Assembly: GCF_018138715.1 (NCBI RefSeq)
Contig: NZ_JAGSHX010000006.1
Location: 6,820,001 to 6,884,000, forward strand
Reading direction: 5' to 3'
Length of the DNA stretch: 64,000 nucleotides
Source of the DNA: Streptomyces asiaticus
Lineage (GTDB): Bacteria > Actinomycetota > Actinomycetes > Streptomycetales > Streptomycetaceae
Shown: positions 54,848 to 64,000 of the stretch, piece after piece
Position numbering within the stretch: the first letter of the stretch is position 1
Layout of the letters: each line of letters begins with the position of its first letter
The notes under the pieces: model-generated
Database searches by the model: none
What the model saw: only the letters and a program-made list of their open reading frames with translations
Told to the model about the DNA's origin: nothing
Translations under genes and position numbers: made by a program

Positions 54848-56200
54848 TCACACAGCCGCCTCCCCGGCCTCCAGAGGCCGTACGGCCGGCCGTCCACCAT
54901 CCGGACGGTCGGCCGTCGGCCGTGTCTCCGGCAGCAGGGCGAAGCAGCCCAGGCTCAGCAGCGCCACGGCGATCAGATACGCGGCGACGCCCCAGGGCGG
55001 ACCGTCGCCGTGGGACACCGCCGTCGCCACGATCGGGGTGAGCGCCCCGCCCAGGACGCCCGCGAGGTTGTAGCCGAGCGCCGCCCCCGTACAGCGCACC
55101 CGCGCCTCGAACAGCTCGGGCAGATAGGCCGAGGTCACGGCGAACATGCTGATGAAGGCGAGCAGCGCGCCCAGGAAGCCGAGGAACATCAGCGGCGGCT
55201 CCCCGGTGCGCAACAGCGCCACCAGCGGAAACATCCAGACCACGATGGCCACGCAGCCCACCAGGCACATCGGCCGCCGCCCGAAGCGGTCGCCGAGATG
55301 GGCCGCCAGGGGCGTGAGGGCACCCAGGACCGCCACGGCCGCCATGATGCAGCCCAGCAGGGTGGTGCGGGCCACCCCGAGCCGCTCCGTGCCGTACGCC
55401 AGCGACCAGGTCGTGACCGCGTAGAAGACGGCGTAGCCCACCGCAAGACCGCCCGCGGTCAGCAGGACCAGCCGCCAGTGGCCGCGCACCACCTCGGCCA
55501 GCGGCGCGGCGGCCTGCTCACCGCGCTCGGCCAGCTCCCGGAACCGCGGGGACTCGGTCACCTGGGCCCGCAGCAGCAGCCCGGCGCCCGCCAGCAGCCC
55601 CGCGCCCCAGAACGGCACCCGCCACCCCCAGGACCGGAACTCGCCGTCGCTCAGCGTGGCCGACAGGGTCAGCATCGTGCCGTTGGCCAGCAGAAAGCCG
55701 ACGGACGGGCCGACTTGCGGAAAGCCCGACCACAGCCCGCGCCGCGCGGCGGGCGCGTGCTCGGCGGTCAGCAGCACCGCGCCGCCCCACTCGCCGCCCA
55801 GCCCGAGCCCCTGGAGGAAGCGCAGCACGAGCAGCAGAACGGGGGCGGCGATGCCGATCGAGTCGTAGGTCGGGACGAAACCCACGGCGACGGTCGCGAG
55901 CCCGGTGAGCATCAGCGAGGCGATGAGCACCGGACGGCGCCCATGGCGGTCGCCGAGGGGCCCGAAGAGCATCGAGCCCAGCGGCCGGGAGACGAAGCCG
56001 ACGCCGAAGGTGCCGAAGGCGGCGAGGGTGCCGGCCAGCGGCGAGAAGGTGGGGAAGAACAGCGGGCCGAGGACGAGCGCCGCGGCCGTGCCGTAGACGA
56101 AGAAGTCGTAGAACTCGATCGCGGTGCCGGCCAGGGACGCGGCGGCGAGGCGGGCCATGGACGGAGGGCGGTCATGCTGCGGAGAGCGGTCGTACTGCAT
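54848..56200 (-). CDS. MFS permease, metabolite:H+ symporter (ShiA-like) type
   Basis: 450-residue transporter with twelve predicted helices. The MHS-type markers are visible: AAASLAGTAIEFYDFFVYGTAA at the start, RPLGSMLFGPLGDRHGRRPVL, LRFLQGLGLGGEWGGAVLL and the second-half GDRFGRRPMCLVG. Substrates of this subfamily are organic acids, betaines or shikimate; the actual one cannot be told. No metabolic gene next to it gives a hint. Confidence 0.9.
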   Translation of the reverse strand: MQYDRSPQHDRPPSMARLAAASLAGTAIEFYDFFVYGTAAALVLGPLFFPTFSPLAGTLAAFGTFGVGFVSRPLGSMLFGPLGDRHGRRPVLIASLMLTGLATVAVGFVPTYDSIGIAAPVLLLVLRFLQGLGLGGEWGGAVLLTAEHAPAARRGLWSGFPQVGPSVGFLLANGTMLTLSATLSDGEFRSWGWRVPFWGAGLLAGAGLLLRAQVTESPRFRELAERGEQAAAPLAEVVRGHWRLVLLTAGGLAVGYAVFYAVTTWSLAYGTERLGVARTTLLGCIMAAVAVLGALTPLAAHLGDRFGRRPMCLVGCVAIVVWMFPLVALLRTGEPPLMFLGFLGALLAFISMFAVTSAYLPELFEARVRCTGAALGYNLAGVLGGALTPIVATAVSHGDGPPWGVAAYLIAVALLSLGCFALLPETRPTADRPDGGRPAVRPLEAGEAAV

Positions 56201-56279
56201 GACGCGACAACCGCCCCGGCCCGCCTGGGGTCACGGGGCGTACGGAGGCGTGCGGCGCTCCGGGGCCGCGCGAGCGCCG

Positions 56280-56936
56280 CTACCAGCCGCGCTCGCGCCA
56301 CTCCCCGAGGTGCGGGCGCTCGGCGCCGAGAGTGGTGTCGTCACCGTGGCCGGGGTAGACCCAGGTCTCGTCGGAGAGCTGGTCGAAGAGCTTGGTCTCG
56401 ACGTCGTGGATCAGGCTCTCGAACGCCTTGGGATCCTTCCATGTATTGCCGACGCCGCCCGGGAACAGGCAGTCGCCGGTGAACACATGCGGATGGCCGT
56501 GCGGGTCGTCGTAGATCAGGGCGATGCTGCCCGGGGTGTGGCCGACCAGATGGCGGGCGGTCAGCTCGACCCGGCCGACCCGCAGCGTGTCGCCGTCCGC
56601 GACCGGTACATCGGTCGGCACCGGGATGCCCTCGGCGTCGTACTGGCCCGCGTAGGTGCGGGCGCCGGTGGCGTCCACCACCTCACGCAGCGCGTTCCAG
56701 TGGTCCTGGTGCCGGTGGGTGGTGACGACGGAGGCGATGCCGCTCTCGCCGATCAGGGACAGCAGGGTGTGCGGCTCGGCGGCGGCGTCGATCAGGAGCT
56801 GCTCGTCTGTGGCTCGGCAGCGCAGCAGGTACGCATTGTTGTTCATGGGACCGACCGCGACCTTCGAGATCATCAGATCGGGCAGTTCATGCACATCGGC
56901 CGGTCCGCCGACCGTCACCACTCCGCTGTAGGTCAT
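56280..56936 (-). CDS. MBL-fold metallo-hydrolase (glyoxalase II-like)
   Basis: 218-residue hydrolase. The metal motif THRHQDHW, the later HLVGHTPGSIALI, FTGDCLFPGGVGNTW and YPGHGDDTTLG give the five-ligand set of metallo-beta-lactamase folds, closest to hydroxyacylglutathione hydrolase-type enzymes. In actinobacteria the thiol would be mycothiol rather than glutathione. A TAGGCT box lies six bases before the ATG, indicating a leaderless mRNA. It is followed downstream by no gene on its strand before the permease. Confidence 0.92.
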   Translation of the reverse strand: MTYSGVVTVGGPADVHELPDLMISKVAVGPMNNNAYLLRCRATDEQLLIDAAAEPHTLLSLIGESGIASVVTTHRHQDHWNALREVVDATGARTYAGQYDAEGIPVPTDVPVADGDTLRVGRVELTARHLVGHTPGSIALIYDDPHGHPHVFTGDCLFPGGVGNTWKDPKAFESLIHDVETKLFDQLSDETWVYPGHGDDTTLGAERPHLGEWRERGW

Positions 56937-56940
56937 GGCC

Positions 56941-57687
56941 TCAGCCTAGTGCGGGCAGGACGGGCAAGGGACCGTCGGGGCAGGAGAGACCGGCGCCGTC
57001 CATACGGCCGGTGAGCCAGCCCAGCAGGGCGGCGGGGGAGCCGGTGACGGTGACCGGGGACTCCCCGGGGGCGGCGGGGCGGCCGGTGTGCCGGGCGTCC
57101 GCTGTGCCGGGCCCGGTGACCAGCCGCAGCGGGGGAATATCCGGGTGCCCGGCGAACCTTGTACCAGTGAGCACGGTGAGCTGGCTCTCGACGAACGTGG
57201 CGGGCAGATCCGCCACGGTGCGGCCGATGCCGAGATCGACATGGTGCAGCTCGACCTCGGTGAGGCGGCGCAGCGGCAGCCCGGCGGCCGGCTCCCGGAC
57301 ACCGCCGCGCAGGGTCACCTCGTACGGCAGGCGCTCCGGGGGCAGCGCGGCGACCGCCGCGTCGAAGCGGGCGGCGCTGGTGCGCAGGTCGTCCAGGTGG
57401 ACGGCGAGCGGCCGGGCGGCATCCCGCCGGATGTCGGCGTCGCGCGCCTCCGCGTCGGGGTACATCGGCGTCTCTTCGCCGGTCCGGGCCCAGGTGAGGA
57501 GGTTCACCAGAGCGTCCGCGTTGCGGGCCAGGTGGGCCAGGACATGGCCGCGGGTCCAGCCGGGGAGCTCCGACGGACGGGCGAGGGAGACCTCGTCGAG
57601 GGCGGCGACGGCGGTCAGCAGCCGGTCCGTCGCCGCCTGTACGGCGGCGGCGTCCCGGACGTAGTCGGCCCCGGTGCAGTCGGTCAT
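56941..57687 (-). CDS. Maleylpyruvate isomerase family mycothiol-dependent enzyme
   Basis: 248-residue protein of the DinB-like mycothiol-dependent family. Motifs are [25 protein letters not shown] (first metal histidine), [17 protein letters not shown] (HxxxE.. HHVDL metal site) and the C-terminal sterol-carrier-like domain PPLRLVTG...[15 protein letters not shown]. It lies 4 bp upstream of the MBL hydrolase start, so both form an operon that probably handles mycothiol conjugates. The ATG at 57685-57687 was chosen; an upstream frame is not conserved. Confidence 0.9.
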   Translation of the reverse strand: MTDCTGADYVRDAAAVQAATDRLLTAVAALDEVSLARPSELPGWTRGHVLAHLARNADALVNLLTWARTGEETPMYPDAEARDADIRRDAARPLAVHLDDLRTSAARFDAAVAALPPERLPYEVTLRGGVREPAAGLPLRRLTEVELHHVDLGIGRTVADLPATFVESQLTVLTGTRFAGHPDIPPLRLVTGPGTADARHTGRPAAPGESPVTVTGSPAALLGWLTGRMDGAGLSCPDGPLPVLPALG

Positions 57688-57747
57688 GACCCGACCGTAG
57701 TGCGCACCACACGATCGGGTGAAGTCGGCTCCCGTGGCCCGCAAATC

Positions 57748-57759
57748 GAATGTGCGTGC
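57748..57759 (+). promoter_or_regulatory. Possible degenerate LexA (SOS) box upstream of uvrA
   Basis: GAATGTGCGTGC matches six of eight fixed positions of the GAAC-N4-GTTC actinobacterial SOS box and is followed directly by TATAGG. Weak by itself; listed because the target gene is uvrA. Confidence 0.3.
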
Positions 57760-57916
57760 TATAGGCTCGGTGTGCTGCATCCTTAAGACATCGTCGTCGT
57801 GCCCCCATACCCTGGGTTGGGGGCTTCGCTCCGCTCCGCACCTGCTCCGACCGGCAGGGCCGCCCCGCGAGCGGGCTCGGCGCACCCCGACTCTCTCAAG
57901 AAAGGTGCCGACCGGC

Positions 57917-60900
57917 GTGGCCGACCGTCTCATCGTTCGTGGCGCTCGCGAGCACAATCTCAAGAACGTCTCACTCGACCTTCCTCGCGACTCGCTCATC
58001 GTCTTCACCGGGCTGTCCGGGTCGGGCAAGTCGTCCCTCGCGTTCGACACGATCTTCGCCGAGGGGCAGCGCCGGTACGTCGAGTCGCTCTCCTCCTACG
58101 CCCGCCAGTTCCTGGGGCAGATGGACAAGCCCGATGTGGACTTCATCGAGGGGCTGTCCCCCGCGGTGTCGATCGACCAGAAGTCGACCTCGCGGAATCC
58201 GCGCTCGACGGTCGGCACCATCACCGAGGTCTATGACTACCTCCGGTTGCTGTTCGCCCGTATCGGCAAGCCGCACTGCCCCGAGTGCGGCCGTCCGATC
58301 GCCCGCCAGTCGCCGCAGGCGATCGTGGACCGGGTGCTCGAGCTTCCCGAGGGCAGCCGCTTCCAGGTGCTCTCCCCGCTGGTGCGCGAGCGCAAGGGGG
58401 AGTTCGCCGACCTCTTCTCCGATCTCCAGACCAAGGGCTACAGCCGCGCCCGGGTGGACGGCGCGACCATCCAGCTGTCCGACCCGCCGAAGCTGAAGAA
58501 GCAGGAGAAGCACACCATCGAGGTGGTCGTGGACCGCCTCACCGTCAAGGACAGCGCCAAGCGCCGGCTGACGGACTCGGTGGAGACCGCGCTCGGCCTC
58601 TCCGGCGGCATGGTGATCCTCGACTTCGTGGACCTGGCGGAGGACGACCCGCAGCGGGAGCGGATGTTCTCCGAGCATCTCTACTGCCCGTACGACGACC
58701 TGTCCTTCGAGGAGCTGGAGCCGCGCACCTTCTCCTTCAACTCGCCTTTCGGCGCCTGCCCGGAGTGCACCGGCATCGGCACCCGGATGGAGGTCGACCC
58801 GGAGCTGATCGTCCCGGACGAGGAGAAGTCGCTGGACGAGGGCGCCATCCACCCCTGGTCCCACGGCCACACCAAGGACTACTTCGGCCGTCTGGTCGGC
58901 GCGCTCGCCGACGCGCTCGGCTTCCGTACCGACGTCCCCTGGGCCGGGCTTCCGCAGCGCGCCAAGAAGGCGCTGCTCAACGGGCACCGGACCCAGATCG
59001 AGGTCCGCTACCGCAATCGCTACGGCCGCCAGCGGGCGTACACCACGGCCTTCGAGGGCGCGCTGCCCTATGTGAAGCGGCGCCACTCGGAGGCGGAGAG
59101 CGACGCCAGCCGGGAGCGGTTCGAGGGCTATATGCGCGAGGTGCCCTGCCCCACCTGTGAGGGCACCCGCCTGAAGCCGATCGTTCTGGCCGTCACCGTG
59201 CAGGACAAGTCCATCGCGGATGTCTCGGCGATGTCGATCAGCGAATGCGCCGAGTTCCTGCGCGGCATGGAGCTGAGCGCGCGCGAGAAGACCATCGCCG
59301 AGCGGGTCCTCAAGGAGGTCAACGAGCGGCTGCGGTTCCTGGTCGACGTCGGCCTGGACTATCTCTCGCTCAACCGCGCCGCGGGCACCCTCTCCGGCGG
59401 CGAGGCCCAGCGCATCCGGCTGGCCACCCAGATCGGCTCCGGTCTGGTCGGTGTGCTCTATGTGCTGGACGAGCCGTCCATCGGCCTGCACCAGCGCGAC
59501 AACCACCGGCTGATCGAGACGCTGGTGCGGCTGCGCGACCTCGGCAACACCCTGATCGTCGTGGAGCACGACGAGGACACCATCAAGACCTCGGACTGGG
59601 TGGTGGACATCGGCCCGGGCGCGGGCGAGCACGGCGGCAAGGTGGTGCACAGCGGGCCGCTGAGCGAGCTGCTGGTCAACCAGGAGTCGGTGACCGGGCA
59701 CTATCTGTCCGGCAAGAAGGCCATCCCGCTGCCGGCGGCGCGCCGGCCCATGGACCCCAAGCGGCGCCTCACGGTCCACGGCGCCCGGGAGAACAACCTC
59801 CAGGACATCGATGTGTCCTTCCCGCTGGGGGTGCTCACCGCCGTCACCGGTGTCTCGGGATCGGGTAAGTCCACGCTGGTCAACGACATCCTCTACACCC
59901 ATCTGGCCCGCGAGCTGAACGGCGCGCGGGCGGTTCCCGGGCGCCACACCCGGGTCGCGGGCGACGATCTCGTCGACAAGGTGGTGCATGTCGACCAGTC
60001 GCCCATCGGCCGCACCCCGCGCTCGAACCCGGCCACGTACACCGGCGTCTTCGACCATGTGCGCAAGCTGTTCGCGGAGACGATGGAGGCCAAGGTCCGC
60101 GGGTACCAGCCCGGGCGGTTCTCCTTCAACGTCAAGGGCGGCCGCTGCGAGAACTGCTCCGGTGACGGCACCATCAAGATCGAGATGAACTTCCTGCCGG
60201 ATGTGTATGTGCCGTGCGAGGTCTGCCACGGCGCGCGCTACAACCGGGAGACCCTGGAGGTGCACTACAAGGGCAAGTCCATCGCCGAGGTGCTGGACAT
60301 GCCCATCGAGGAGGCCCTGGACTTCTTCGAGGCGGTGCCCACCATCGCCCGCCATCTGCGCACCCTCAACGAGGTCGGGCTGGGCTATGTCCGGCTCGGA
60401 CAGCCCGCGCCGACCCTCTCCGGCGGTGAGGCCCAGCGCGTCAAGCTGGCGAGCGAGCTCCAGAAGCGGTCGACCGGCCGCACGGTGTATGTGCTGGACG
60501 AGCCGACCACCGGTCTGCACTTCGAGGACATCAGCAAGCTGATCAGCGTGCTCTCCGGCCTGGTCGACAAGGGCAACACGGTGATCGTCATCGAGCACAA
60601 CCTCGATGTGATCAAGACGGCCGACTGGGTCGTGGACATGGGCCCCGAGGGCGGCAGCGGCGGCGGTCTGGTGATCGCCGAGGGCACCCCGGAGGACGTG
60701 GCCTCGATCCCGGTCAGCCACACCGGGAAGTTCCTGCGGGACATGCTGGGCGACCGGGTGAGCGACGCCACGGTGCCCGCCGCGCGCAAGGGCGGTGTGA
60801 CCACCAAGAAGGCGCCCGCCAAGAAGGCCGCCGCGAAGTCCACGGCGGCCAAGAAGACTGCGGCGAAGAAGACCGTGGCCAAGAAGGCGGCGGCCAAGAC

Positions 60901-60934
60901 CACGGCCGCCTCCAAGCGGGCGGCCGCCAAGTAG
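57917..60934 (+). CDS. uvrA: Excinuclease ABC subunit A with lysine/alanine-rich tail
   Basis: 1005-residue damage-recognition ATPase of nucleotide excision repair. Two ABC ATPase units are present: [17 protein letters not shown] with zinc module [19 protein letters not shown] and [11 protein letters not shown] in the first; [25 protein letters not shown]...[10 protein letters not shown] zinc site, [15 protein letters not shown] and [13 protein letters not shown] in the second. The last ~50 residues are KK-A-P/T-rich repeats like histone H1 or HupS tails. The GTG giving [20 protein letters not shown] is the family start; a GTG four codons earlier is possible. Confidence 0.97.
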   Translation: MADRLIVRGAREHNLKNVSLDLPRDSLIVFTGLSGSGKSSLAFDTIFAEGQRRYVESLSSYARQFLGQMDKPDVDFIEGLSPAVSIDQKSTSRNPRSTVGTITEVYDYLRLLFARIGKPHCPECGRPIARQSPQAIVDRVLELPEGSRFQVLSPLVRERKGEFADLFSDLQTKGYSRARVDGATIQLSDPPKLKKQEKHTIEVVVDRLTVKDSAKRRLTDSVETALGLSGGMVILDFVDLAEDDPQRERMFSEHLYCPYDDLSFEELEPRTFSFNSPFGACPECTGIGTRMEVDPELIVPDEEKSLDEGAIHPWSHGHTKDYFGRLVGALADALGFRTDVPWAGLPQRAKKALLNGHRTQIEVRYRNRYGRQRAYTTAFEGALPYVKRRHSEAESDASRERFEGYMREVPCPTCEGTRLKPIVLAVTVQDKSIADVSAMSISECAEFLRGMELSAREKTIAERVLKEVNERLRFLVDVGLDYLSLNRAAGTLSGGEAQRIRLATQIGSGLVGVLYVLDEPSIGLHQRDNHRLIETLVRLRDLGNTLIVVEHDEDTIKTSDWVVDIGPGAGEHGGKVVHSGPLSELLVNQESVTGHYLSGKKAIPLPAARRPMDPKRRLTVHGARENNLQDIDVSFPLGVLTAVTGVSGSGKSTLVNDILYTHLARELNGARAVPGRHTRVAGDDLVDKVVHVDQSPIGRTPRSNPATYTGVFDHVRKLFAETMEAKVRGYQPGRFSFNVKGGRCENCSGDGTIKIEMNFLPDVYVPCEVCHGARYNRETLEVHYKGKSIAEVLDMPIEEALDFFEAVPTIARHLRTLNEVGLGYVRLGQPAPTLSGGEAQRVKLASELQKRSTGRTVYVLDEPTTGLHFEDISKLISVLSGLVDKGNTVIVIEHNLDVIKTADWVVDMGPEGGSGGGLVIAEGTPEDVASIPVSHTGKFLRDMLGDRVSDATVPAARKGGVTTKKAPAKKAAAKSTAAKKTAAKKTVAKKAAAKTTAASKRAAAK

Positions 60935-60952
60935 CCCAAGCCGCTGTGCCCG

Positions 60953-60982
60953 CGCCGCGCCCGGACCGACCCGGGCGCGGCG
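60953..60982. terminator. Bidirectional hairpin after uvrA
   Basis: CGCCGCGCCCGG and its exact complement (60971-60982) with an ACCGAC loop, 18 bp after the uvrA stop and just before the convergent kinase stop. Confidence 0.8.
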
Positions 60983-61004
60983 AGCACGGGCGAAGCGGTC
61001 GGGC

Positions 61005-61955
61005 TCAGGCCAGCTCGGACGCGTAGGGCGGCTCCGCGCCCGCCCGGGAGCAGGTGATCGCGGCGGCGCGGGCGGCGAAGCCCAGCACATCCCGCCAGGC
61101 CGCCTCGTCCAGCTTGGCCAGCGCGGGCGCCGACAGCGCCTGGTGCCCCGCCAGCCGGTGCAGCAGCGCGGCGTTCACGGTGTCGCCCGCCCCGATGGTG
61201 TCCACGATGTCCACCCGCTCGCCCGGCACCGAGATCACCGAGCCGTCCTGCCGCCGTACGCTCAGCCCCTCCCCGCCGTGGGTGAGCACCACGGCCGCCG
61301 GACCCGCCGCCAGCCACGCGCCCACGGCCCGCTCGACATCCCCCGCGTCCTCCGAGTCGGCCAGCCACCTCGCGTCCTCTATGGACAGCTTCAGCAGGCC
61401 GATATGGGGCAGCCAGCCGTGGAAGCGGGCCCGGTAGGCGTCGGCGTCGGGGATCAGCCCGGTGCGGATATTGGGGTCCAGCGTGGTGAAGACCCCGCGC
61501 GCGGCCTCGCGCCGCAGCAGCTCCTCGTACGCGCTCGCGCCCGGCTCCAGCACCAGTGAGCAGGTGCCCAGCGACAGCGCGCTCACCCCCTCGGGAAGGG
61601 ACGGCGGCAGGGTGAAGAGCCGGTCCGCGGTGCCCTGCACATAGAAGCCGTACCCGGCCGAGCCATCGGCCCCGATGGAGGCGACGGCCAGCGTCGTGGG
61701 CTCCTCGCCGCGCTGCACCAGCGCGGTGTCCACGCCGTCCATCCGCAGCCCCTCCAGCAGCGCCTCCCCGAAGCCGTCCGTGGAGACCCGCGAGCAGAAG
61801 GCGGTGGGCGAGCCGAGCCGCCCCAGGGCCAGCGCGGTGTTGTACGGGCCGCCGCCGCGCGCGGGCCGCAGCGCGGGCAGCCGGTCACCCGCCGCGGGGC
61901 TCGGCGTGCGCTCGGGCACGAGGTCGATCAGGGCTTCTCCGGCGACGACGATCAC
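61005..61955 (-). CDS. PfkB-family carbohydrate kinase (fructokinase-like)
   Basis: 316-residue sugar kinase. The N-terminal [20 protein letters not shown] is PfkB signature 1 and [20 protein letters not shown] is signature 2 with catalytic Asp. It phosphorylates a sugar, probably fructose or a related hexose, judged only from the fold. The GTG start overlaps the stop of the upstream LacI regulator by GTGA, so it is co-translated with its likely regulator. No sugar transporter is adjacent. Confidence 0.92.
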   Translation of the reverse strand: MIVVAGEALIDLVPERTPSPAAGDRLPALRPARGGGPYNTALALGRLGSPTAFCSRVSTDGFGEALLEGLRMDGVDTALVQRGEEPTTLAVASIGADGSAGYGFYVQGTADRLFTLPPSLPEGVSALSLGTCSLVLEPGASAYEELLRREAARGVFTTLDPNIRTGLIPDADAYRARFHGWLPHIGLLKLSIEDARWLADSEDAGDVERAVGAWLAAGPAAVVLTHGGEGLSVRRQDGSVISVPGERVDIVDTIGAGDTVNAALLHRLAGHQALSAPALAKLDEAAWRDVLGFAARAAAITCSRAGAEPPYASELA

Positions 61956-63013
61956 GAGACGGGGTCCTTTCCGGCGAGTCCGGGGGTTCCGGGGAGCGGT
62001 GGTCGGTCGAGGGCTTCGGCCACACAGCCGCACGAGGTGCGGTGGACGAAGGCGCAGGGCAGCCGTACGGTGCGCGGCGGCCGCCCCGGATTCTCCAGCC
62101 GCTCGAGCAGCAGCCGGACGGCGGTGGCGCCGACCTCCCGGCTGGGCTGGGAGATCGCGGTGAGTCCGGGGGAGAAGACATCCGCCCAGGAGAAGTCGTC
62201 GAAGCAGACCAGCGCGAGATCGTCCGGCACCCTCAGCCCCGCCGTCCGCAGGGCGCGCAGCGCGCCGATGGTCATCGCGTTGTTCGCGGTGATGATCGCG
62301 GTGGGCGGCTCGGGGGAGGCCAGCAGCCGGTGGACGGCGTCCTCCGCGCCCCGCGCCTCGGAGTGGCCCTCGGCCAGCAGCCCGGGGCGGAACGGCAGCC
62401 CATGGCGCTCCAGACCGGCCCGGTAGCCCGCGATCCGCTCGCTGGTGGTGCTCAGCCCCGGCAGTCCCGCGACCAGTCCGATGCGGAGGTGGCCGAGATC
62501 GGCGAGATGGTCGACCAGCTGTTCGACGGGGCGGGCGTTCTCGGCGCACACCTGGTCATGGGCGTCGCCGACCAGCCGGTCGAGGAAGACGGCGGGGATC
62601 TTACGGCGGGCCAGATACTCCAGCAGCCCGGCGGGCTCGGCCGACGGGGCGACGATCACCCCGTCCACCCGCCGCTCATGCAGCAGCCGGACGACGGTGA
62701 GCTCATGCGCGGGGTCGTCATGCGGATCGGCGATCAGCAGCCCATAGCCCCGCTCCAGGGCGCTGGACTCGACGCCCTGGAGGATCTCGGTGAAGTACGG
62801 ATTGCTGATGGCCGAGACGGCCAGGCCGATCGAGCGGGTACGCGCGGTCACCAGGGAGCGCGCCAGCGTATTGGGGATGTACCCGAGGTCGTCGATGGCG
62901 TCCAGTACGGCCTTACGGGTGCCGGGGCGGACCGGCCGGGTCTCGTTGAGCACATGCGAGACGGTGGCCACGGACACCCCGGCGCGCCGGGCGACATCGA
63001 CCATGGTTGCCAT
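61952..63013 (-). CDS. LacI-family transcriptional regulator
   Basis: 353-residue regulator. N-terminal [24 protein letters not shown] is followed by the hinge helix region and a periplasmic-binding-like sensor domain ([76 protein letters not shown]). It leads the operon with the PfkB kinase, and a 30-bp palindrome 112 bp upstream is its likely operator. The C-terminus carries a cysteine-containing HRTSCGC motif typical of this subfamily. Confidence 0.93.
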   Translation of the reverse strand: MATMVDVARRAGVSVATVSHVLNETRPVRPGTRKAVLDAIDDLGYIPNTLARSLVTARTRSIGLAVSAISNPYFTEILQGVESSALERGYGLLIADPHDDPAHELTVVRLLHERRVDGVIVAPSAEPAGLLEYLARRKIPAVFLDRLVGDAHDQVCAENARPVEQLVDHLADLGHLRIGLVAGLPGLSTTSERIAGYRAGLERHGLPFRPGLLAEGHSEARGAEDAVHRLLASPEPPTAIITANNAMTIGALRALRTAGLRVPDDLALVCFDDFSWADVFSPGLTAISQPSREVGATAVRLLLERLENPGRPPRTVRLPCAFVHRTSCGCVAEALDRPPLPGTPGLAGKDPVS

Positions 63014-63124
63014 CCGCTGCGGTCCTTAACGTCGAGATCGTCGGGGGAGTCGGTCCAGGGGGCGTCGGGGCCGTGGGGCCGCCGAGCCCTGCTGGGGGCA
63101 CGTAACGTATCGCATCGACCGCCG

Positions 63125-63154
63125 GACGTAAACGTTTGCGCAAACGCTTACGTC
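63125..63154. promoter_or_regulatory. LacI-type operator, 30-bp near-perfect palindrome
   Basis: Symmetric around TGCGCA, with core AACGTTTGCGCAAACG; only one pair (positions 8 and 23) breaks the symmetry. It lies between the LacI gene and the Rieske gene, where it could repress the LacI-kinase operon and perhaps the divergent gene. Confidence 0.75.
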
Positions 63155-63229
63155 CTCCCCGGGGGCGGCGGCGAACGGAGGGATCTGTGCCGGTATGGTC
63201 GGAGGGCCCTCACACCCCAGGAGCCGCAG

Positions 63230-63655
63230 ATGTCCAGCCAGCCCGCCTCCCGTCGAACCGTGCTGTGCCGCGCCGCGCTGGCCGGAGCCGCCGGGCTCGG
63301 CGTGGCGGCCTGCTCCCCGGGCGGATCGGGCAAGAAGGCGTCCCCGACGCCCACCGCCCCGGTCGAGCTCGGCTCGGCCGGTGTCGTGCCGGTTGGCGGC
63401 GCCAAGATCTACCGCGAGCAGCGGGTGGTGGTCGCCCAGCCCGCCAAGGGCGAGTTCACGGCGTTCAGCGCGGTGTGCACCCACGCCGGATGCGTCGTCG
63501 ACACGGTCGAGGACGGCAAGATCAACTGCCCCTGCCACGGCAGCCAGTTCGACGCCCGCACCGGCAAGGTCGTCCAGGGGCCCGCGGAGAAGCCGCTGCC
63601 GTCGGTCCCGGTCACCACGAAGGGCGGACGGCTCGTCGCGGGCCCCGACGCCTGA
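63230..63655 (+). CDS. Exported Rieske (2Fe-2S) protein
   Basis: 141-residue protein. N-terminus [20 protein letters not shown] is a twin-arginine signal that ends in VAAC, a lipobox, so it is probably a Tat-exported lipoprotein. The mature part has a Ser/Pro/Thr linker and a Rieske domain with CTHAGC and CPCHGSQFD, the two Cys-His pairs that hold the cluster. It likely passes electrons at the outer membrane face; the partner is unknown. Confidence 0.93.
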   Translation: MSSQPASRRTVLCRAALAGAAGLGVAACSPGGSGKKASPTPTAPVELGSAGVVPVGGAKIYREQRVVVAQPAKGEFTAFSAVCTHAGCVVDTVEDGKINCPCHGSQFDARTGKVVQGPAEKPLPSVPVTTKGGRLVAGPDA

Positions 63656-63689
63656 GCGGACGACATCCGGGTGGTCGAGGCCGGCGACT

Positions 63690-63744
63690 CCCGCCCGGCC
63701 GCCCGGAGTGCCCGCCTGGCCGCCCGGAGTGCCCGCCCGGCCGC
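63690..63744 (+). repeat. Tandem repeat, about 2.6 x 21 bp
   Basis: Units at 63690 and 63711 (beginning CCCGCCCGGCCGCCCGGAG and CCCGCCTGGCCGCCCGGAG) and a partial third copy at 63732, in the gap after the Rieske gene. Confidence 0.78.
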
Positions 63745-63797
63745 GGAATCCCCAAATCCCCTGGACCTCACCGCACCGCGTCCCGAGGGCACCGGAT

Positions 63798-63820
63798 GTG
63801 TCACTCCCCGCAAGTAGGGT
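63798..63820 (+). promoter_or_regulatory. Weak RecA-NDp/PafBC-like promoter of uvrC
   Basis: GTGTCACTC (63798-63806), N8, TAGGGT (63815-63820). The -10 and spacing fit the damage promoter, but only TGTCA of the upstream half is kept. The uvrC ATG follows 7 bases later. Confidence 0.4.
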
Positions 63821-63827
63821 GGTGACC

Positions 63828-64000
63828 ATGGCCGACCCGAGCAGCTACCGCCCCAAGCCGGGACAGATCCCCGACTCGCCGGGGGTCTACAAGTTCCGTG
63901 ACGAGCACCGCCGGGTGATCTACGTCGGAAAGGCGAAGAGCCTGCGCCAGCGGCTCTCGTCGTACTTCCAGGACCTGGCGAACCTCCACCCGCGGACCCG
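63828..64000 (+). CDS. uvrC: Excinuclease ABC subunit C, 3' end cut by window
   Basis: First 57 codons of the nuclease subunit of excision repair. The N-terminal GIY-YIG domain begins as expected: [50 protein letters not shown], with the catalytic Tyr/Arg environment of GVYKF and VIYVGKAK. It follows uvrA and uvrB in the same 16 kb, as in other streptomycetes. TAGGGT 7 bases before the ATG suggests a leaderless transcript. Confidence 0.95.
   Translation, partial: MADPSSYRPKPGQIPDSPGVYKFRDEHRRVIYVGKAKSLRQRLSSYFQDLANLHPRT

Overview
The window is chromosomal DNA from a Streptomyces-type actinomycete. The GC content is very high with strong third-position G/C bias, GTG starts and apparently leaderless starts are common, and the set of genes (PdtaR-like ANTAR regulator, mycothiol-dependent enzyme family, TerD/TerC proteins, PAC2 protein, Tat/lipoprotein exports, HrpB) is that of streptomycetes. 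About 58 protein genes, one tRNA and one likely riboswitch fill the window; both ends cut genes (pepN at the left, uvrC at the right).

Layout. 0-11 kb: pepN, a small hypothetical gene, a translationally coupled PLP-decarboxylase / N-hydroxylase pair that looks like an orphan siderophore module behind a degenerate iron box, a TetR regulator with three helically phased operators facing a quinone-oxidoreductase-like gene, a 172-bp MITE-like palindrome, an exported 5'-nucleotidase and a SIMPL-domain protein. 11-19 kb: pyk, an odd class-I tRNA with a CAA anticodon, the ANTAR response regulator, and the complete livKHMGF branched-chain amino-acid ABC operon on the minus strand. 19-30.4 kb: a lipoprotein, a thioesterase, a YdeP-type molybdopterin oxidoreductase, polA, a lytic-transglycosylase-like exported protein, a small exported peptide, a DUF3068 membrane protein, an unknown protein and a Fic-like toxin-antitoxin pair. 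30.4-44.9 kb: a decayed repeat tract, hrpB and a methyltransferase, rpsA with its promoter and terminator, a truncated beta-helix gene, PAC2, coaE, a TPR protein, small membrane proteins, an ADP-ribosylglycohydrolase, an FUSC-type membrane protein, a PemK/MazF-like protein, a DUF1697 protein and a uridine-kinase-like protein. 44.9-64 kb: two tandem DUF4360 exported proteins, ogt, an exported glycerophosphodiesterase, uvrB, two TerD-domain genes, terC behind a probable yybP-ykoY (Mn2+) riboswitch, an MFS permease, an MBL-fold hydrolase, a mycothiol-dependent enzyme, uvrA, a PfkB kinase with its LacI regulator, a Rieske protein and the start of uvrC.

How parts work together. DNA repair is the main theme. 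polA, ogt, uvrB and, more weakly, uvrC carry the same bipartite promoter (TTGTCRGTG-N8-TAnnnT, the RecA-independent damage promoter read with PafBC) placed so that transcription would begin at or next to the start codon. The same motif lies inside the last codons of the DUF3068 gene and would drive an unreported damage response of the unknown protein at 29010. uvrA, uvrB and uvrC all lie in the last 16 kb, though in separate transcription units. Other points for a second look are the tRNA with a CAA anticodon but no long variable arm, the riboswitch whose interior is perfectly complementary to the terC ribosome binding site, and the orphan decarboxylase/hydroxylase pair.
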